From an uncultured Anaerolineae bacterium (GTDB taxonomy: Bacteria > Chloroflexota > Anaerolineae > JACIWP01), in the NCBI GenBank assembly GCA_938049385.1, contig CALIBQ010000063.1, forward strand, positions 1 through 58,626: DNA of 58,626 nt, written 5' to 3'. Shown here piece by piece: positions 26,751 to 36,679 of the stretch. The first letter of the stretch is position 1, and each line of letters opens with the position of its first letter. The position numbers and the translations under genes are program-made. Below the pieces are notes generated by a model that saw only the letters and a program-made list of their open reading frames with translations, ran no database searches and was not told the DNA's origin.

Positions 26751-27684
26751 TGGCTCCACCCCGGTGGAATGTGGACATACTTTGGTGCAGATGCAGGAAG
26801 GGCAGTCCGTGTATGCCGTGGCGGTGAACGGAGATGACCCGGATACGCCGGCCAAGGAGGGAGCGCAGGATGGCGAGGCGGTCTATTTCTGGGTGGATGT
26901 GCTGGGGGAGCGGCGGCAGGCTCAACAGTCTGGGATATGGCATAGTGCGGTGACCAGCCGGCTGGACCTGACCATTGCCGGCCCGCCGGCGACAGCCACC
27001 CCAACGCCGACGCGCACCCCGACACCTTCGGCGACCCCATTCCCCGGCGGGCGTAAGGTGTTTCTTCCCCTGCTGACCAAACTACCGCCGCTGAGTGGGC
27101 CGCTGACGGTGGTAGTGTTTCAGGAGGGAAGCGGGGGGTATGCCGGCGTCAAGGATGCTACGCTGGATGCCTGGTCACCGTACAGCAGTTTTGGCGCGGA
27201 TGGGGTTCTGCGTGTGCATGCGTACGATGTGCGCAGTGCACTGCTGATGTTTGACCTTTCCTCTATCCCTAAACGGGCGTATGTGGCGGAGGCTCGGCTG
27301 GAGCTGTATGCCGAAGGGCGCACCGCCGAGGCACCCCTATCCGTGGCGGTATATCGGGTCAAGCGGCCTTGGTCCGAGGAGCACGCCAACTGGCTGTGGG
27401 CGGATGTCGGGCAGGCATGGCAGGAGGCCGGCTGTAACGGCCCGGTGGATCGGGAGCAGGCCCCTTTGTCATCGGTGCAGGCCACTCGCGCCGGTTGGTG
27501 GTACACGTGGGATGTAACGCTCTTCGTGCAGGATTGGGTCCAGTTCCCCGAGAGCAATGCCGGCGTCCTGCTCCGCACTCCTTCGTCCAGCGATTGGGTG
27601 GAGTATCAATTCAGCTCCTCCGAAGCCTCTAACCCCTCTGTACGTCCGCGCCTCACCGTCGCCTACCGTGCGGTGTCTCCGTAA
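26626..27684 (+). CDS. Secreted EWVNFYG-like and DNRLRE (CBM96-like) domain protein, 5' frameshift
   Basis: The open frame starts at TTG 26626; the first ATG is 26698. Residues ~15-118 form the most divergent copy of a ~100-residue domain repeated in the three following genes (VFWGNILMDGANVPAGSPIT, PVECGHTLV, GDDPDTPAKEGAQDGE). A TPTPTRTPTPSATP linker leads to VFLPLLTK. A DNRLRE-type beta-sandwich follows (KDATLDAWSP, SALLMFDLSSIP, EARLELYAEG, WDVTLFVQDWV, VRPRLTVAYR), a module often found in secreted carbohydrate-binding proteins. The upstream signal peptide at 26562 is in another frame, so the gene is either frameshifted or wrongly sequenced there. Function beyond surface binding is unknown. 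Confidence 0.75.
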   Translation: MRPARFSRRRAIPPQPAVFWGNILMDGANVPAGSPITAFVYDGSTPVECGHTLVQMQEGQSVYAVAVNGDDPDTPAKEGAQDGEAVYFWVDVLGERRQAQQSGIWHSAVTSRLDLTIAGPPATATPTPTRTPTPSATPFPGGRKVFLPLLTKLPPLSGPLTVVVFQEGSGGYAGVKDATLDAWSPYSSFGADGVLRVHAYDVRSALLMFDLSSIPKRAYVAEARLELYAEGRTAEAPLSVAVYRVKRPWSEEHANWLWADVGQAWQEAGCNGPVDREQAPLSSVQATRAGWWYTWDVTLFVQDWVQFPESNAGVLLRTPSSSDWVEYQFSSSEASNPSVRPRLTVAYRAVSP

Positions 27685-27742
27685 GAATCCCATCGTCGGA
27701 AGCGTACACTGCCGCGCCCCAAGGCGCAATGTGCTAACAAAC

Positions 27743-27845
27743 GGCAGTTGAAACTGCACCAACGACTGCGAAGTCGGCCGGCGCCGACTGGTATAGCCCA
27801 CGCAGGTGGGCTTCGCAACTGTAGCCGCGACTTCCAGTCGCCCAG
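27743..27845 (+). repeat. Intergenic structured repeat, copy 4 (partial)
   Basis: Shares GGCAGTTGAAACTGC, CTGCGAAGTCGGCCGGCGCC, a variant palindrome CCACGCAGGTGGG and TAGCCGCGACTTCCAGTCG. It lacks the tail with the TTTTTCAACACC box and no -35 follows. A degenerate copy behind the DNRLRE gene. Confidence 0.7.
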
Positions 27846-27907
27846 AATGTTATAGCATTGGAAAGCCCTGGCCGCGCCCCAACTGGGCGTGCAAAACTGG
27901 TAAGTTA

Positions 27908-27916
27908 TGGTATAAT
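27908..27916 (+). promoter_or_regulatory. Extended -10 promoter without an obvious gene
   Basis: TGGTATAAT at 27908-27916; the -35 position (CGTGCA) is poor. No convincing reading frame follows before the promoter at 28176, so it could drive a small RNA or a long leader for the giant protein. The stretch 27920-28170 has several small stems, including CTCGG...CCGAG near 28100, but nothing I recognise. Confidence 0.45.
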
Positions 27917-28175
27917 GTAGGCAGTAAGCTTGCCGGCTGGGAGGCGGCTCCGTACCGCCGGCGTCCCTCTTGCGTCATAATATTGAAGCGCGTGCCATAT
28001 CGCCCCGATGCGCGGTGTCGCGTGTGGATATTGTGCCGGCCTGGGTCTGGTCGGCCCCGATATGTGCCTCTGTGTGCCATCGCCATTGCTCGGAAGAGTG
28101 GATAATAGGGTGAGTCCGAGTTATCTCAGCAGAGCATGCTTTTACGTTAAGATTTCCCCAGTTATGTAATTTGTA

Positions 28176-28204
28176 TTGACACAGGGTATGAGGTGTGATA
28201 TTAT
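28176..28204 (+). promoter_or_regulatory. Promoter of the giant duplicated surface protein
   Basis: TTGACA (28176-28181), a 17-nt spacer and TATTAT (28199-28204). The leader to ATG 28299 is about 88 nt. Confidence 0.85.
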
Positions 28205-28298
28205 GTATACGTGAAAGTTCCCGCGCAAGGATTGGTCCGGCTGGTGGTTGATGCCTACACAACATCTAGGTGGCAGGCTAAGCATAAAGGAGGATGCT

Positions 28299-31200
28299 AT
28301 GCGTAGGACAGTCCCCTGGCAGGCGCTGTGCGCCGCAATGATTGTCGTCATGGTGGTGGGATTCCTTCTCCCGAATCTCATGGTTGCGCCGGCCTCCGCC
28401 AGCTCGCCCCAGGCAGGTGCCGGACAGGATGTGGGGACATCACAGCTCGGCCCGGGTGTGTACAACACACTGCGTGTCTACGGTCGGGATAACGAAGGCG
28501 CCGGCAATCAAGCTGTCGTTGACCCGATCACAAGCCGTCCGCCGGAAGACCCACCGTACACCGAGCTGGGCTCGATCTTCGACCCGCAGGGCCCGCAAGC
28601 GCCGCGCAAGGACTTTATCACCTGGGACCCCATCTGGATGCATGAAGAGTATACCCCAGATGAGAACCAGCGGCTCTACCAGGACATTTACATCAGCGGC
28701 ATCAACGGGTCGGAGAAAGTCAACTTCCGCATGTGGTACGAGCCCCGCCATCTGGACAAGGACCTGAACGCCGACGGCATTATCAGTGAGACGGTGGACA
28801 TTGTCTATCCGGCGCTGATGCAGGAGTTCACCTATCAGCTCACTGATATCGGCTATGTGCCCGGGGCATCGCCCAGCCGCCTGCCACTGCCTGCTGTGGG
28901 GAATGCCGGCAGTACCTCCTTTGTGTTCCCCATGGCCATGCGCGCCGGCGACCTCTTTGACGGCAGTGGGAATGTGGACACTTCCTCTGGCAATGCCCTT
29001 TTTGGCTACGGCCTGACCAGCCTGGATGCCAACTTCGATGGCGCCGGCGATATCGTCAACATTGACAGCGAGACCACGCTGGCTGCCAAACTGGGCCTTG
29101 CGCCGGGTACCTGGCTGGACTTCGACGGCGACGAAGTCTTGGACACCTTGAGCAGCGATGGCGCGGCGCTAAGCGGCGATGAACTGGTGGTGTTGAGCCT
29201 CAACCCTGTCCGCCTGGGCATCGGCGAGTCCGTCCAGTTCCTGGACTACCTGGTAACCCTCCAGGCGGTGGGTGACAGCGACGCCGTTCTGCTGGTGCGC
29301 TATGTCGGCGATCGCATTCCCGATAACCCCGCCCATGCGCATACCATCCCCAACGGTGGTGTGCGGTTTATTGACCGCCACGGCTCCGAGACGCTGGCGC
29401 CTAACGGCGGGGATGCGGTGGTGGCAGTGCCGGTCAGCCCCTTCTTCGTGCAGTTGGTGGCGGTGGATGCTCGCGACAATGCCGCTACGGTGCGCATCGG
29501 GCGCGGCCTCGGCGCGCCGTATTCCGCCATGGAGAGCGCCCCGTTCACCGCGGACCTGCGGCCGGGCGACCCCTGGTTCCTCAAGCGCTTCTATGTGGAC
29601 GGCCATGAGTACAATGTGACCGCCATCGGCACGCTGGGAACCGAGGGTTTCCGCTTCATCACCATCCGCACGCCTGTGCCGAAGGTGCCGGTCTACATCG
29701 CTCAGCACTCCATCGAACTGCAGGATTACGGCGCGCTGGATTGGCTGTCGGTAATGCCGCCGTACAATTACGAGCACTTCATCTTCACGGATGTGCAGGC
29801 CATCAACCGCTTCTCCGATGAGACGGTGCCGCCGACGACCGGCACGACGCCCGATAGAGTCGAGCCGTACATTGACTATGTCGGCCGGCTGGTCGGCCCG
29901 GTGCCGCCCATCCTCCAGCACAACGGCCCCTTCCCGTACTACGGCATCAATCCGAACGTGCCGTACGGCGACCCGCGCGAGATGTTCCTCTTCTACGTCG
30001 CCGAAGATGTCAACCCGCAGTATCTCGGTGAGTTGAAGGAACTCTACGGCGAGGTGCCCAACCCCGACACCGAAGACCCGGTGCCCTACAAAGAGTTCTG
30101 GTACGTCCAGCAGTTCTGGACCCAGCCGTGGGCCTATACCGAGCTGGTCCTGCCGGATATCCGTTCCACTCGCATGCCGGCCGGCCATCCCGACCTGTAT
30201 CTCTTGACCAGCTCGTTCCTGGCCGATGAGACGGAGATGCTCCAGTGGCGCCAGGGTACCCCGCCGCCCTGGGCCTACAACCTGGCGTGGGACCCTGTGC
30301 GGGAGACCTGGGTGCGCGATACGACGGTGAACGACTTCGCCGGCTACTGGGCGCCGCGCGATGTGCCGCGCGTGCAGTTCTGGTTCGACCCGGCGGAGGG
30401 GGGCAAGAAGTACAAGGACGAAGAGGGCATCCGGCTGTACGGCCGGCTGAACGAGGGTGCCGGCCTGGGCACGGTCGGGGATTATATTGATCCGGTCAAC
30501 GGCACCTATCCCGTCGAGGTCATGCCCTACAGCGATCCTTGGGCGCCCTTCAACCCCGATCTGCCAGAAGCTCCGCGCAAGGACTCCCTGACCTTCAACC
30601 CGGTCTACATGAGCCGCGATAACAGCCTGACGGACCCCCTGCGCGGCCTGTACGGGCAGATTTCAGTGGAAGGCCAGGATGCCCGCGAGAAGCTCTTCTT
30701 CCGCATGTGGTATGAACCGCAGTACTACGACAAAATCCGCATCGCCAACACGTCCATCTACAGCTTCCCGGCAGTGATGCAGGAATTCACCTTTATGGTG
30801 CTGGACACCAACGATCAGCCAACGCACGGCCGCGCCGGCGCCACCAACATCGCCTTCCCCATGGCTACCAACGCGGATGGCCTGCCGCGGCCCGATCCCA
30901 GCACCAAGCAACTGCCGGCCAGCCGCCTGCCCAGCTTTGGCTACGGCATCAACAGCTTCGATGCCAACTTCGACGGCACGCCGGATATCGTGCGCGTGCA
31001 CTCGGAGTTCAGCCTGAATCAGTACCTGGGCACGGTGACACTGGACTTCGACGGCGACGGCGTCGGCACGGATTTCATTGACCCCGACGGCGTCGGCGGC
31101 AACCCGTTGATGACTGGCGATGAGATGGTGGTCTTTGCCGTGCAGAACATCCATCTGCGCATCGGGCAGAGCGCCCAGTTCCTGGACTACATGGTTACCC

Positions 31201-33383
31201 TGAACAACGTGGCCAGCACGCCGCTGGGCGTGGCGCAGGCGCAGTTCCAGCTCTGGTACACGGGCGGTGGGCTGTTCCCACGGCCGGGCGGCGGCTATTC
31301 GCTCCAGCCTCTGCCGGTGCCGGCGCTGGGTTCGACCACCGACCTCCAGCCGGGTGACGCGGCGGTGGCCGGCCGCAACCGCGGCTATGTGCGCCGCATC
31401 GCCAACGGCACGAACAACCTGGGTTCCGTGGACGGCGGCTGGTTCATCTACGTTCACAGCGTGAACCGCACGCTGGAAGAGGCCACTATCACCATCGGCC
31501 GCGCGCTGGGTGCCACCTACTCCGCCATCGACAACGGCGCCGCCGGCCATGACCTCGACCCCGGCGACCCCTGGTACTTGAAGCGCTTCTTCGTGGACGG
31601 TCATGAGTACAACGTGGTAGCCATCCGCGCCGAGTTCCAAGGCGATGCCGGCATCAACGAGGACCCGACGGAGTTCAAGTACATCACCATCCGCACGCCG
31701 GTCCCGAAGGTAAACTTCGTCAACCAGCAGGATTCCCAGGTGCTCCAGGGCTACTTCCAGGGGCTGGTATGGGGCGTCAACACGGACCAGATTTCGGTAC
31801 TGCCGCCGTTTGACCGCACCCATACGATATCCGAGGATATTGTTACGCTGGATCCAGCGAAATTTGCCATCCCCTTCTGGTATGACAGCGACTGCGCCGG
31901 CATCGCGCGGCCGTCGCGGGTTGTGCCAGCCCTGAACATCTGCATCATCTCCGAGGACCGCGATCCGCAGTTCTTCGGCGAGCTGAAGGAAATCCTCGAC
32001 CCGTACATCGAGAACCGCTGGGACACCCAGCAGTTCAACACTCTGCCGGACCGCTTCACCGAACTGCGCCTGCCGGCCGGCGAACTGTACCTGCTGACCT
32101 CCAACTGGCGCTCCAGCGAGAGCATCGCGCACTTCTACGGCTGTCCACTGCCGCCGCTCAACCCGTTGACGCCGGATAACCCGGCCATCACCTGGAACCA
32201 GCAGATCGAACTGGCAGGGGTTCGCGCCGGCGACAGCCCTGTCTCGATCCCGATCCCCAACATGGGACCCAACTATGCAATGCTCTACTGGCCGCCCGTG
32301 CCTCAGCCGCCGGCACAGCCCACCAACCAGTACCTGGCGGACTACTACGACGGGCTGTTCGACCCGAACGACACGTGGGCTAACAGCCTGCGGGTGAAGT
32401 TCTGGTATGACCCGCGGGATGTGGAGGACATCTACGTCAACCGCTTCACGATGACGCCGGCGGTGCGCACCATCAACCTGCGGCAGGGCTGGAACCTCAT
32501 CAGCTTCGACGTCTTCCCCATGGACCCGGCCATCGCCTCGGTGCTGTCGGGTATCGCCGGCCGCTACACCCGTGTGCTGTCCTTCGACTGCAACGCTGGC
32601 ACACCGGGCCTGAGCTACTATCCGGATCTGCCGGCGCTCAGCAGTCTCCAGCACATGGATCCGTATCACGGCTACTGGATCTACATGAACTCCAGCGCCA
32701 CGCTGACGGTGCAGGGCTTTGAGATTCCGGACAGCACGCCCATCTACCTGTGCGCCGGCTGGAACCTGGTCAGCTACCTGCCCGAATCGCCTCTGCCAGT
32801 GGATGTGGCGCTCCAGAGCATCAACGGCCTGTACTCGGTCGTGCTGGGCTGGGACAACGGCGCCCTGTCCTACTATCCGGACCTGCCGCCTGGCCTGAAC
32901 AGCTTACACAATCTGGAGCCTGGCCACGGCTACTGGGTGAAGATGACGGCGCCGGCGACCCTGGTCTATCCGGAAGGCTACGCCATGGCCGCCTCCGAGC
33001 TGGAACCCAATGTGCTGAGCACCATGGTGCCGCCGTCCAACATCTGGGCCAACTTCGTGGCGCTCAACTCCCGCTTCCACGGCGATCCTCTGCCGGTGGG
33101 CGCGGTGGTGCGGGCCTTTGACCCGGACGGCGTGATGTGCGGCGAGACGGTCGTGGCGGTGGAAGGCGGCTTCGTCATGGCGGTCTACGGCGATGACCCG
33201 CAGACACCGGAGGACGAAGGCGCGGAGGTCGGCGACATCATCCGCTTCACGGTGAATGACGAGCCAGTCATCACCATGCCGAAAGACCCGATCTGGCCCG
33301 GCAATATGGAGCGGGTGGATATCGTCATCGAACCACTGCGGTCTTTCCTGCCGATCAAGGTGAAGCAGTGGGCTGGGGGGTAA
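28299..33383 (+). CDS. Giant secreted protein with internal ~655-residue duplication
   Basis: 1694 residues. ATG 28299 follows AAAGGAGGATGCT and opens a signal peptide (QALCAAMIVVMVVGFLLPNL, cleavage near ASA). Two homologous units follow, at nt ~28460-30420 and ~30430-32440. Both contain VYGR/LYGR-x-NEGAG, QAPRKD/EAPRKD, FRMWYEP, FDANFDG-type DANFDG(A/T), FDGDxV, QFLDYxVTL, RFxVDGHEYNV and TIRTPVPKV. Two tandem 'GWNLxS...GYW' modules come next (~32470-32990). The C-terminus has one EWVNFYG-type domain (DPLPVGAVVRAFDPDGVMCG, YGDDPQTPEDEGAEVGD) and the tail SFLPIKVKQWAGG. Repeated Asp-rich FDGDGV segments suggest calcium binding. A structural surface role such as an S-layer is inferred, not shown; no enzymatic motif is visible. 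Confidence 0.8.
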   Translation: MRRTVPWQALCAAMIVVMVVGFLLPNLMVAPASASSPQAGAGQDVGTSQLGPGVYNTLRVYGRDNEGAGNQAVVDPITSRPPEDPPYTELGSIFDPQGPQAPRKDFITWDPIWMHEEYTPDENQRLYQDIYISGINGSEKVNFRMWYEPRHLDKDLNADGIISETVDIVYPALMQEFTYQLTDIGYVPGASPSRLPLPAVGNAGSTSFVFPMAMRAGDLFDGSGNVDTSSGNALFGYGLTSLDANFDGAGDIVNIDSETTLAAKLGLAPGTWLDFDGDEVLDTLSSDGAALSGDELVVLSLNPVRLGIGESVQFLDYLVTLQAVGDSDAVLLVRYVGDRIPDNPAHAHTIPNGGVRFIDRHGSETLAPNGGDAVVAVPVSPFFVQLVAVDARDNAATVRIGRGLGAPYSAMESAPFTADLRPGDPWFLKRFYVDGHEYNVTAIGTLGTEGFRFITIRTPVPKVPVYIAQHSIELQDYGALDWLSVMPPYNYEHFIFTDVQAINRFSDETVPPTTGTTPDRVEPYIDYVGRLVGPVPPILQHNGPFPYYGINPNVPYGDPREMFLFYVAEDVNPQYLGELKELYGEVPNPDTEDPVPYKEFWYVQQFWTQPWAYTELVLPDIRSTRMPAGHPDLYLLTSSFLADETEMLQWRQGTPPPWAYNLAWDPVRETWVRDTTVNDFAGYWAPRDVPRVQFWFDPAEGGKKYKDEEGIRLYGRLNEGAGLGTVGDYIDPVNGTYPVEVMPYSDPWAPFNPDLPEAPRKDSLTFNPVYMSRDNSLTDPLRGLYGQISVEGQDAREKLFFRMWYEPQYYDKIRIANTSIYSFPAVMQEFTFMVLDTNDQPTHGRAGATNIAFPMATNADGLPRPDPSTKQLPASRLPSFGYGINSFDANFDGTPDIVRVHSEFSLNQYLGTVTLDFDGDGVGTDFIDPDGVGGNPLMTGDEMVVFAVQNIHLRIGQSAQFLDYMVTLNNVASTPLGVAQAQFQLWYTGGGLFPRPGGGYSLQPLPVPALGSTTDLQPGDAAVAGRNRGYVRRIANGTNNLGSVDGGWFIYVHSVNRTLEEATITIGRALGATYSAIDNGAAGHDLDPGDPWYLKRFFVDGHEYNVVAIRAEFQGDAGINEDPTEFKYITIRTPVPKVNFVNQQDSQVLQGYFQGLVWGVNTDQISVLPPFDRTHTISEDIVTLDPAKFAIPFWYDSDCAGIARPSRVVPALNICIISEDRDPQFFGELKEILDPYIENRWDTQQFNTLPDRFTELRLPAGELYLLTSNWRSSESIAHFYGCPLPPLNPLTPDNPAITWNQQIELAGVRAGDSPVSIPIPNMGPNYAMLYWPPVPQPPAQPTNQYLADYYDGLFDPNDTWANSLRVKFWYDPRDVEDIYVNRFTMTPAVRTINLRQGWNLISFDVFPMDPAIASVLSGIAGRYTRVLSFDCNAGTPGLSYYPDLPALSSLQHMDPYHGYWIYMNSSATLTVQGFEIPDSTPIYLCAGWNLVSYLPESPLPVDVALQSINGLYSVVLGWDNGALSYYPDLPPGLNSLHNLEPGHGYWVKMTAPATLVYPEGYAMAASELEPNVLSTMVPPSNIWANFVALNSRFHGDPLPVGAVVRAFDPDGVMCGETVVAVEGGFVMAVYGDDPQTPEDEGAEVGDIIRFTVNDEPVITMPKDPIWPGNMERVDIVIEPLRSFLPIKVKQWAGG

Positions 33384-33399
33384 TTACAGACCGTCGCTA

Positions 33400-33427
33400 G
33401 GGGGAGGCCAGAGCAACGGCCTCCCCC
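33400..33427 (+). terminator. Hairpin after the giant protein gene
   Basis: A perfect 10-bp stem GGGGGAGGCC / GGCCTCCCCC with an 8-nt loop, 17 nt after the stop. The nearest T run (GTTTTA) is about 12 nt beyond, so it is a probable but not textbook terminator. Confidence 0.6.
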
Positions 33428-33509
33428 ACACTAACAGAGTTTTACCTGCGGGTGCAGTGGTACAGCGTATTGCACTCCACAGGGATGAGTTTCGCTGAAG
33501 GAGGCAGGC

Positions 33510-35807
33510 ATGCCTGACACATTCTCGAACCGCGCGTTTTTCCGGTGGTTACTGCTGGCCCTGCTGGCGCTTCTGCTAGCACTGCCGGCCACCGCCGGCG
33601 CCCAAGGGCCGATTCCCACCAACGAGTGGGTCAACTTTTACGGGCTGAACACCCTGCTGAACGGCGCGCCGGTGCCCGTCGGGGCGGTCATCACCGCCTA
33701 TGACCCGCAAGGGGTGTTGTGCGGGCAGTTCGTCGTGCACACCGCCGGCCGCTACGGCGTGATGCCGGTCTACCGCGATGACCCGATGACCGCCGCCGAT
33801 GAAGGTGCCAGCCCGGGCGATACCATTACTTTCCGCATCAACGGCCTGCCGGCCACTGCGCTCGGCCCCGGCCTGCCGAGGTGGACAGCGAATGGGGATG
33901 TCATTCAGGTGGAGCTGAGCGCCGGCGGCGCAGTCCCGCCCACAAACACGCCTGTTCCGCCCACGAACACCCCGGTGCCGGCCAATACCGCTACGCCTAC
34001 TCGCACGTTCACCCCGGTGCCGCCGACGGCGACGCCGGCCGCGCCCACCGCGACCTTCACGGCGGTGCCGCCGGCCACCTCCACCCCAGGCACCACGCCG
34101 CCAGAATGGGTGAACTTCTACGGCGAGAACTCCACCTATGACGGCGGTCCCCTGCCGGTAGGCGCCCGGGTGGAAGCCTGGAGCACGGACGGGGTCAGGT
34201 GCGGCGAGTTTGTGGTTGCGCAGGCCGGCCGCTACGGCCTGCTGGCCTGCTACCGCGCGCCCAACGGCCAGCCGGGCGTTCAGCCGGGCGAGAACGTCAT
34301 CTTCACCGTCAACGGCCGCGCCGCCCAGGTATTGGGCCCCGATGCCGCGGTCTGGACGGAAATGGGAGCGCGCCTGCATGTGGAGCTGAATGTACCGCCG
34401 CTGACGCCTTTCCCGACGGCGACGGCTACCCGCACCCCGACGCCGACCCCCGCCGGCGGGACGGTGGTTCCGCCGGAGTGGGTGAACTTCTACGGCACTG
34501 CCACCACCTATTACGGCGCGCCGGTGCCGATGGGGGCGCTGGTGGAAGCCTTCGCGCCCGACGGGACGAAATGCGGCCAGTTTGTGGTGACGACCGCTGG
34601 CCAGTACGGCGTCCTGGCATGTGTGCGCTCGCCGCTGGGCGTGCCTGGCGCGCATCCCGGCGACACGATCTCGTTCAGGATCAACGGCCGGCCGGCCAAC
34701 GCCTTGGGGCCTGACTCGGCGGTCTGGACCACCAACGGCGACGTCCGCCATGTGGAGCTGGAGGTACCGCCGCTGACGCCTATCCCCACCAGCACGCCGG
34801 CGCCCACCGCTACTTCCACACCCTCCGGGCCTCCTGGCTCGCCGGAGTGGGTGAACTTCTACGGCATCAATACCATTTATGAGGGTCAGCCCATCCCCGT
34901 CGGTGCGATTGTCCGGGCGTGGAGCCCCGATGGGGTGGAATGCGGCAGTTTCACGGTGAGTGAGCCGGGCAGGTACGGCCTGCTGGCCTGTATGGGTGCG
35001 CCCATCGGCCTGCCTGGCGCGCATCCCGGCGATACCATCTACTTCACCATTAACGGGCGCGCCGCCCTGGCGGTGGGGCCGGACAGCCCGGTGTGGACGA
35101 CCAACGGCGACCTGCGCCATGTGGAGCTGTTCATCCCGCTGTCCACGCCGACGCCGTGCCCTATCTGTACCGCCACGCCGACGCCGGCGCCTGGCACACC
35201 GACGCCGACCCCGCCGGCGCTCACGCAGACCCCGACCGCCACTGTACCGGGCGCGACGGCCACGCCGGCGCCTTCCCCCACCCCCGGCGGCCTCTGCTCA
35301 CAGGGCATCATCTACACGGTGCGCTGGGGTGACTGGCTGTACAAGATCGCTCGCTGTTTCGGTGTCGCGGTGCAGGATATCCTATACTGCAACTACCTGC
35401 CCAACCCGAACTACCTGCGGCCCGGCCAGCAGTTGTTCATCCCGGGCGTGACGCCCACGCCGACGCCGGCTCCTGGCGTAACCCCCACGCCGGCGCCCAC
35501 CACGGTGTACATCGTGCGGCCGGGTGACACGCTGTCGGGCATCGCCTGGCGCTTCGGCACCACCGTGCGTGCCATTATGTCGCTGAACGGCCTGGTGAAT
35601 CCCAACTATATTTACGTGGGACAGCGCCTGCTGATCCCGACGGGCACCACGCCGCCGCCCTCCGGCCGCACGTACATCGTCCAGTACGGCGACTCATTGT
35701 GGAAAATCGCCATGCGCTTCGGCGTCAGCATGTGGCGCCTGGCTGTGGTGAATAACCTGTACTATCCGTATATTATCTATCCAGGCCAGGTGCTGGTTAT
35801 CCCGTAA
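33510..35807 (+). CDS. Secreted protein: four EWVNFYG domains and three LysM domains
   Basis: 765 residues, starting at ATG 33510 behind GAAGGAGGCAGG. A signal peptide ([20 protein letters not shown], cleavage at AGA-Q) is followed by four EWVNFYG domains separated by Thr/Pro linkers. Copy 1 has the acidic [12 protein letters not shown] loop and one Cys (VLCGQF). Copies 2-4 replace that loop by GAP/GVP-type turns and gain a second Cys (LLACYR, VLACVR, LLACMG). Three LysM domains end the protein ([54 protein letters not shown]), each with the GD-x-L/W-xx-IA motif that binds peptidoglycan or other GlcNAc polymers. It is likely held on the cell wall by LysM and presents the repeated domains outside; the domains' ligand is unknown. 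Confidence 0.85.
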   Translation: MPDTFSNRAFFRWLLLALLALLLALPATAGAQGPIPTNEWVNFYGLNTLLNGAPVPVGAVITAYDPQGVLCGQFVVHTAGRYGVMPVYRDDPMTAADEGASPGDTITFRINGLPATALGPGLPRWTANGDVIQVELSAGGAVPPTNTPVPPTNTPVPANTATPTRTFTPVPPTATPAAPTATFTAVPPATSTPGTTPPEWVNFYGENSTYDGGPLPVGARVEAWSTDGVRCGEFVVAQAGRYGLLACYRAPNGQPGVQPGENVIFTVNGRAAQVLGPDAAVWTEMGARLHVELNVPPLTPFPTATATRTPTPTPAGGTVVPPEWVNFYGTATTYYGAPVPMGALVEAFAPDGTKCGQFVVTTAGQYGVLACVRSPLGVPGAHPGDTISFRINGRPANALGPDSAVWTTNGDVRHVELEVPPLTPIPTSTPAPTATSTPSGPPGSPEWVNFYGINTIYEGQPIPVGAIVRAWSPDGVECGSFTVSEPGRYGLLACMGAPIGLPGAHPGDTIYFTINGRAALAVGPDSPVWTTNGDLRHVELFIPLSTPTPCPICTATPTPAPGTPTPTPPALTQTPTATVPGATATPAPSPTPGGLCSQGIIYTVRWGDWLYKIARCFGVAVQDILYCNYLPNPNYLRPGQQLFIPGVTPTPTPAPGVTPTPAPTTVYIVRPGDTLSGIAWRFGTTVRAIMSLNGLVNPNYIYVGQRLLIPTGTTPPPSGRTYIVQYGDSLWKIAMRFGVSMWRLAVVNNLYYPYIIYPGQVLVIP

Positions 35808-35853
35808 CGGCCCGTGCCACCCTGTGCCCGGGTTAGCGGGCTTCATACGATTC

Positions 35854-35897
35854 TGCCTGGGGATGTTGTGCCGGCTCTGCGGTGCCATCCCCAGGCA
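35854..35897. terminator. Long hairpin between the LysM and cohesin genes
   Basis: A perfect 12-bp stem TGCCTGGGGATG / CATCCCCAGGCA with a 20-nt loop and no U-tract. It could end or slow upstream transcription, or protect an mRNA end. Confidence 0.45.
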
Positions 35898-35956
35898 TAT
35901 CCCTGTTGTAATACCGCCCATCGCCACCGGGCATTCCATGTGGGAGGTAGGCTGGC

Positions 35957-36679
35957 ATGAAACGCATTGCTATCATCTTGCTCATCGCGGCGCTCGCCGC
36001 CGGCTGGGGCGCCGCATGGCTCTCCGCTTCCACGACCCCACAGGTCACCCCCACCAACCGCTGGGCCAATTTCTATGGGCTGGCCTCCACCCTGGACGGC
36101 GCGCCGCTTCCCATTGGCTCCGTCATCCGCGCCTATGACCCGGATGGGGTCAACTGCGGGGAATGGGTGGTCAATTCGGAAGGCGTCTACGGCATGATGC
36201 CGGTCTACGGAGACGATGTGGAGACGTCGGCGGACGAAGGCGCCGAGGAAGGTGATACCATTACCTTCACTATTAACGGCTGGCCGGCCTCCCCAATAGG
36301 GCCAGACGCCCCGGTGTGGAGCTGGGGAACCCTGCGTCATGTCGAACTGGTGGCCTTCAGCGGCGCCGCCACCGCGACACCGACCGCAACCTCCGAATCG
36401 CCGGGCAAAAAGGCCGCCGAGAAAAAGCCTTCAGCGGCGCCGCCACCGCGACACCGACCGCAACTTCGCCAGCGACCGGCACCGCCACGCCTACTCCCAC
36501 GCAGACCTTTACCCCGACCGCCACACGGACATTCACACCTACACCCACCACCACGACCACGCCGGGCGCCGTGCACATTGAGTTCGTGCCCAATTTCGCC
36601 GGCGTGCCGCTGGGCGGCTCGTTCTATCTGGACGTGTGGGTGCACACCAACGGCTATCCTCTGGACGCCGTGGATGTGA
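35957..36679 (+). pseudogene. 5' part of the frameshifted cohesin-like surface protein gene
   Basis: ATG 35957 follows GGGAGGTAGGCTGGC. It opens a signal peptide (MKRIAIILLIAALAAGWGAA) and one EWVNFYG domain (NRWANFYGLASTLDGAPLPIG, IRAYDPDGVNCG, DEGAEEGDTITFTING, LRHVELV), ending in SGAATATPTATS at about 36394. After this the frame reads Lys/Pro/Arg-rich residues (GKKAAEKKPSAAPPPRHRP) unlike any neighbour, and stops at 36679. The meaningful continuation is in the -1 frame (36316-41442). The switch coincides with a 38-bp direct repeat at 36353 and 36427; without 74 nt the two frames join perfectly. Confidence 0.8.

Noticed and set aside
27806-28105. 99-residue frame between repeat copy 4 and the giant gene
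   Set aside because: Starts inside the repeat, has mixed composition rich in Arg/Cys/Trp and no ribosome binding site.
36400-36430. Programmed -1 ribosomal frameshifting at AAAAAG in the cohesin gene
   Set aside because: Only five A residues in each run, so no A-AAA-AAG heptamer; the precise 38-bp duplication explains the frame change better, although recoding is not excluded.
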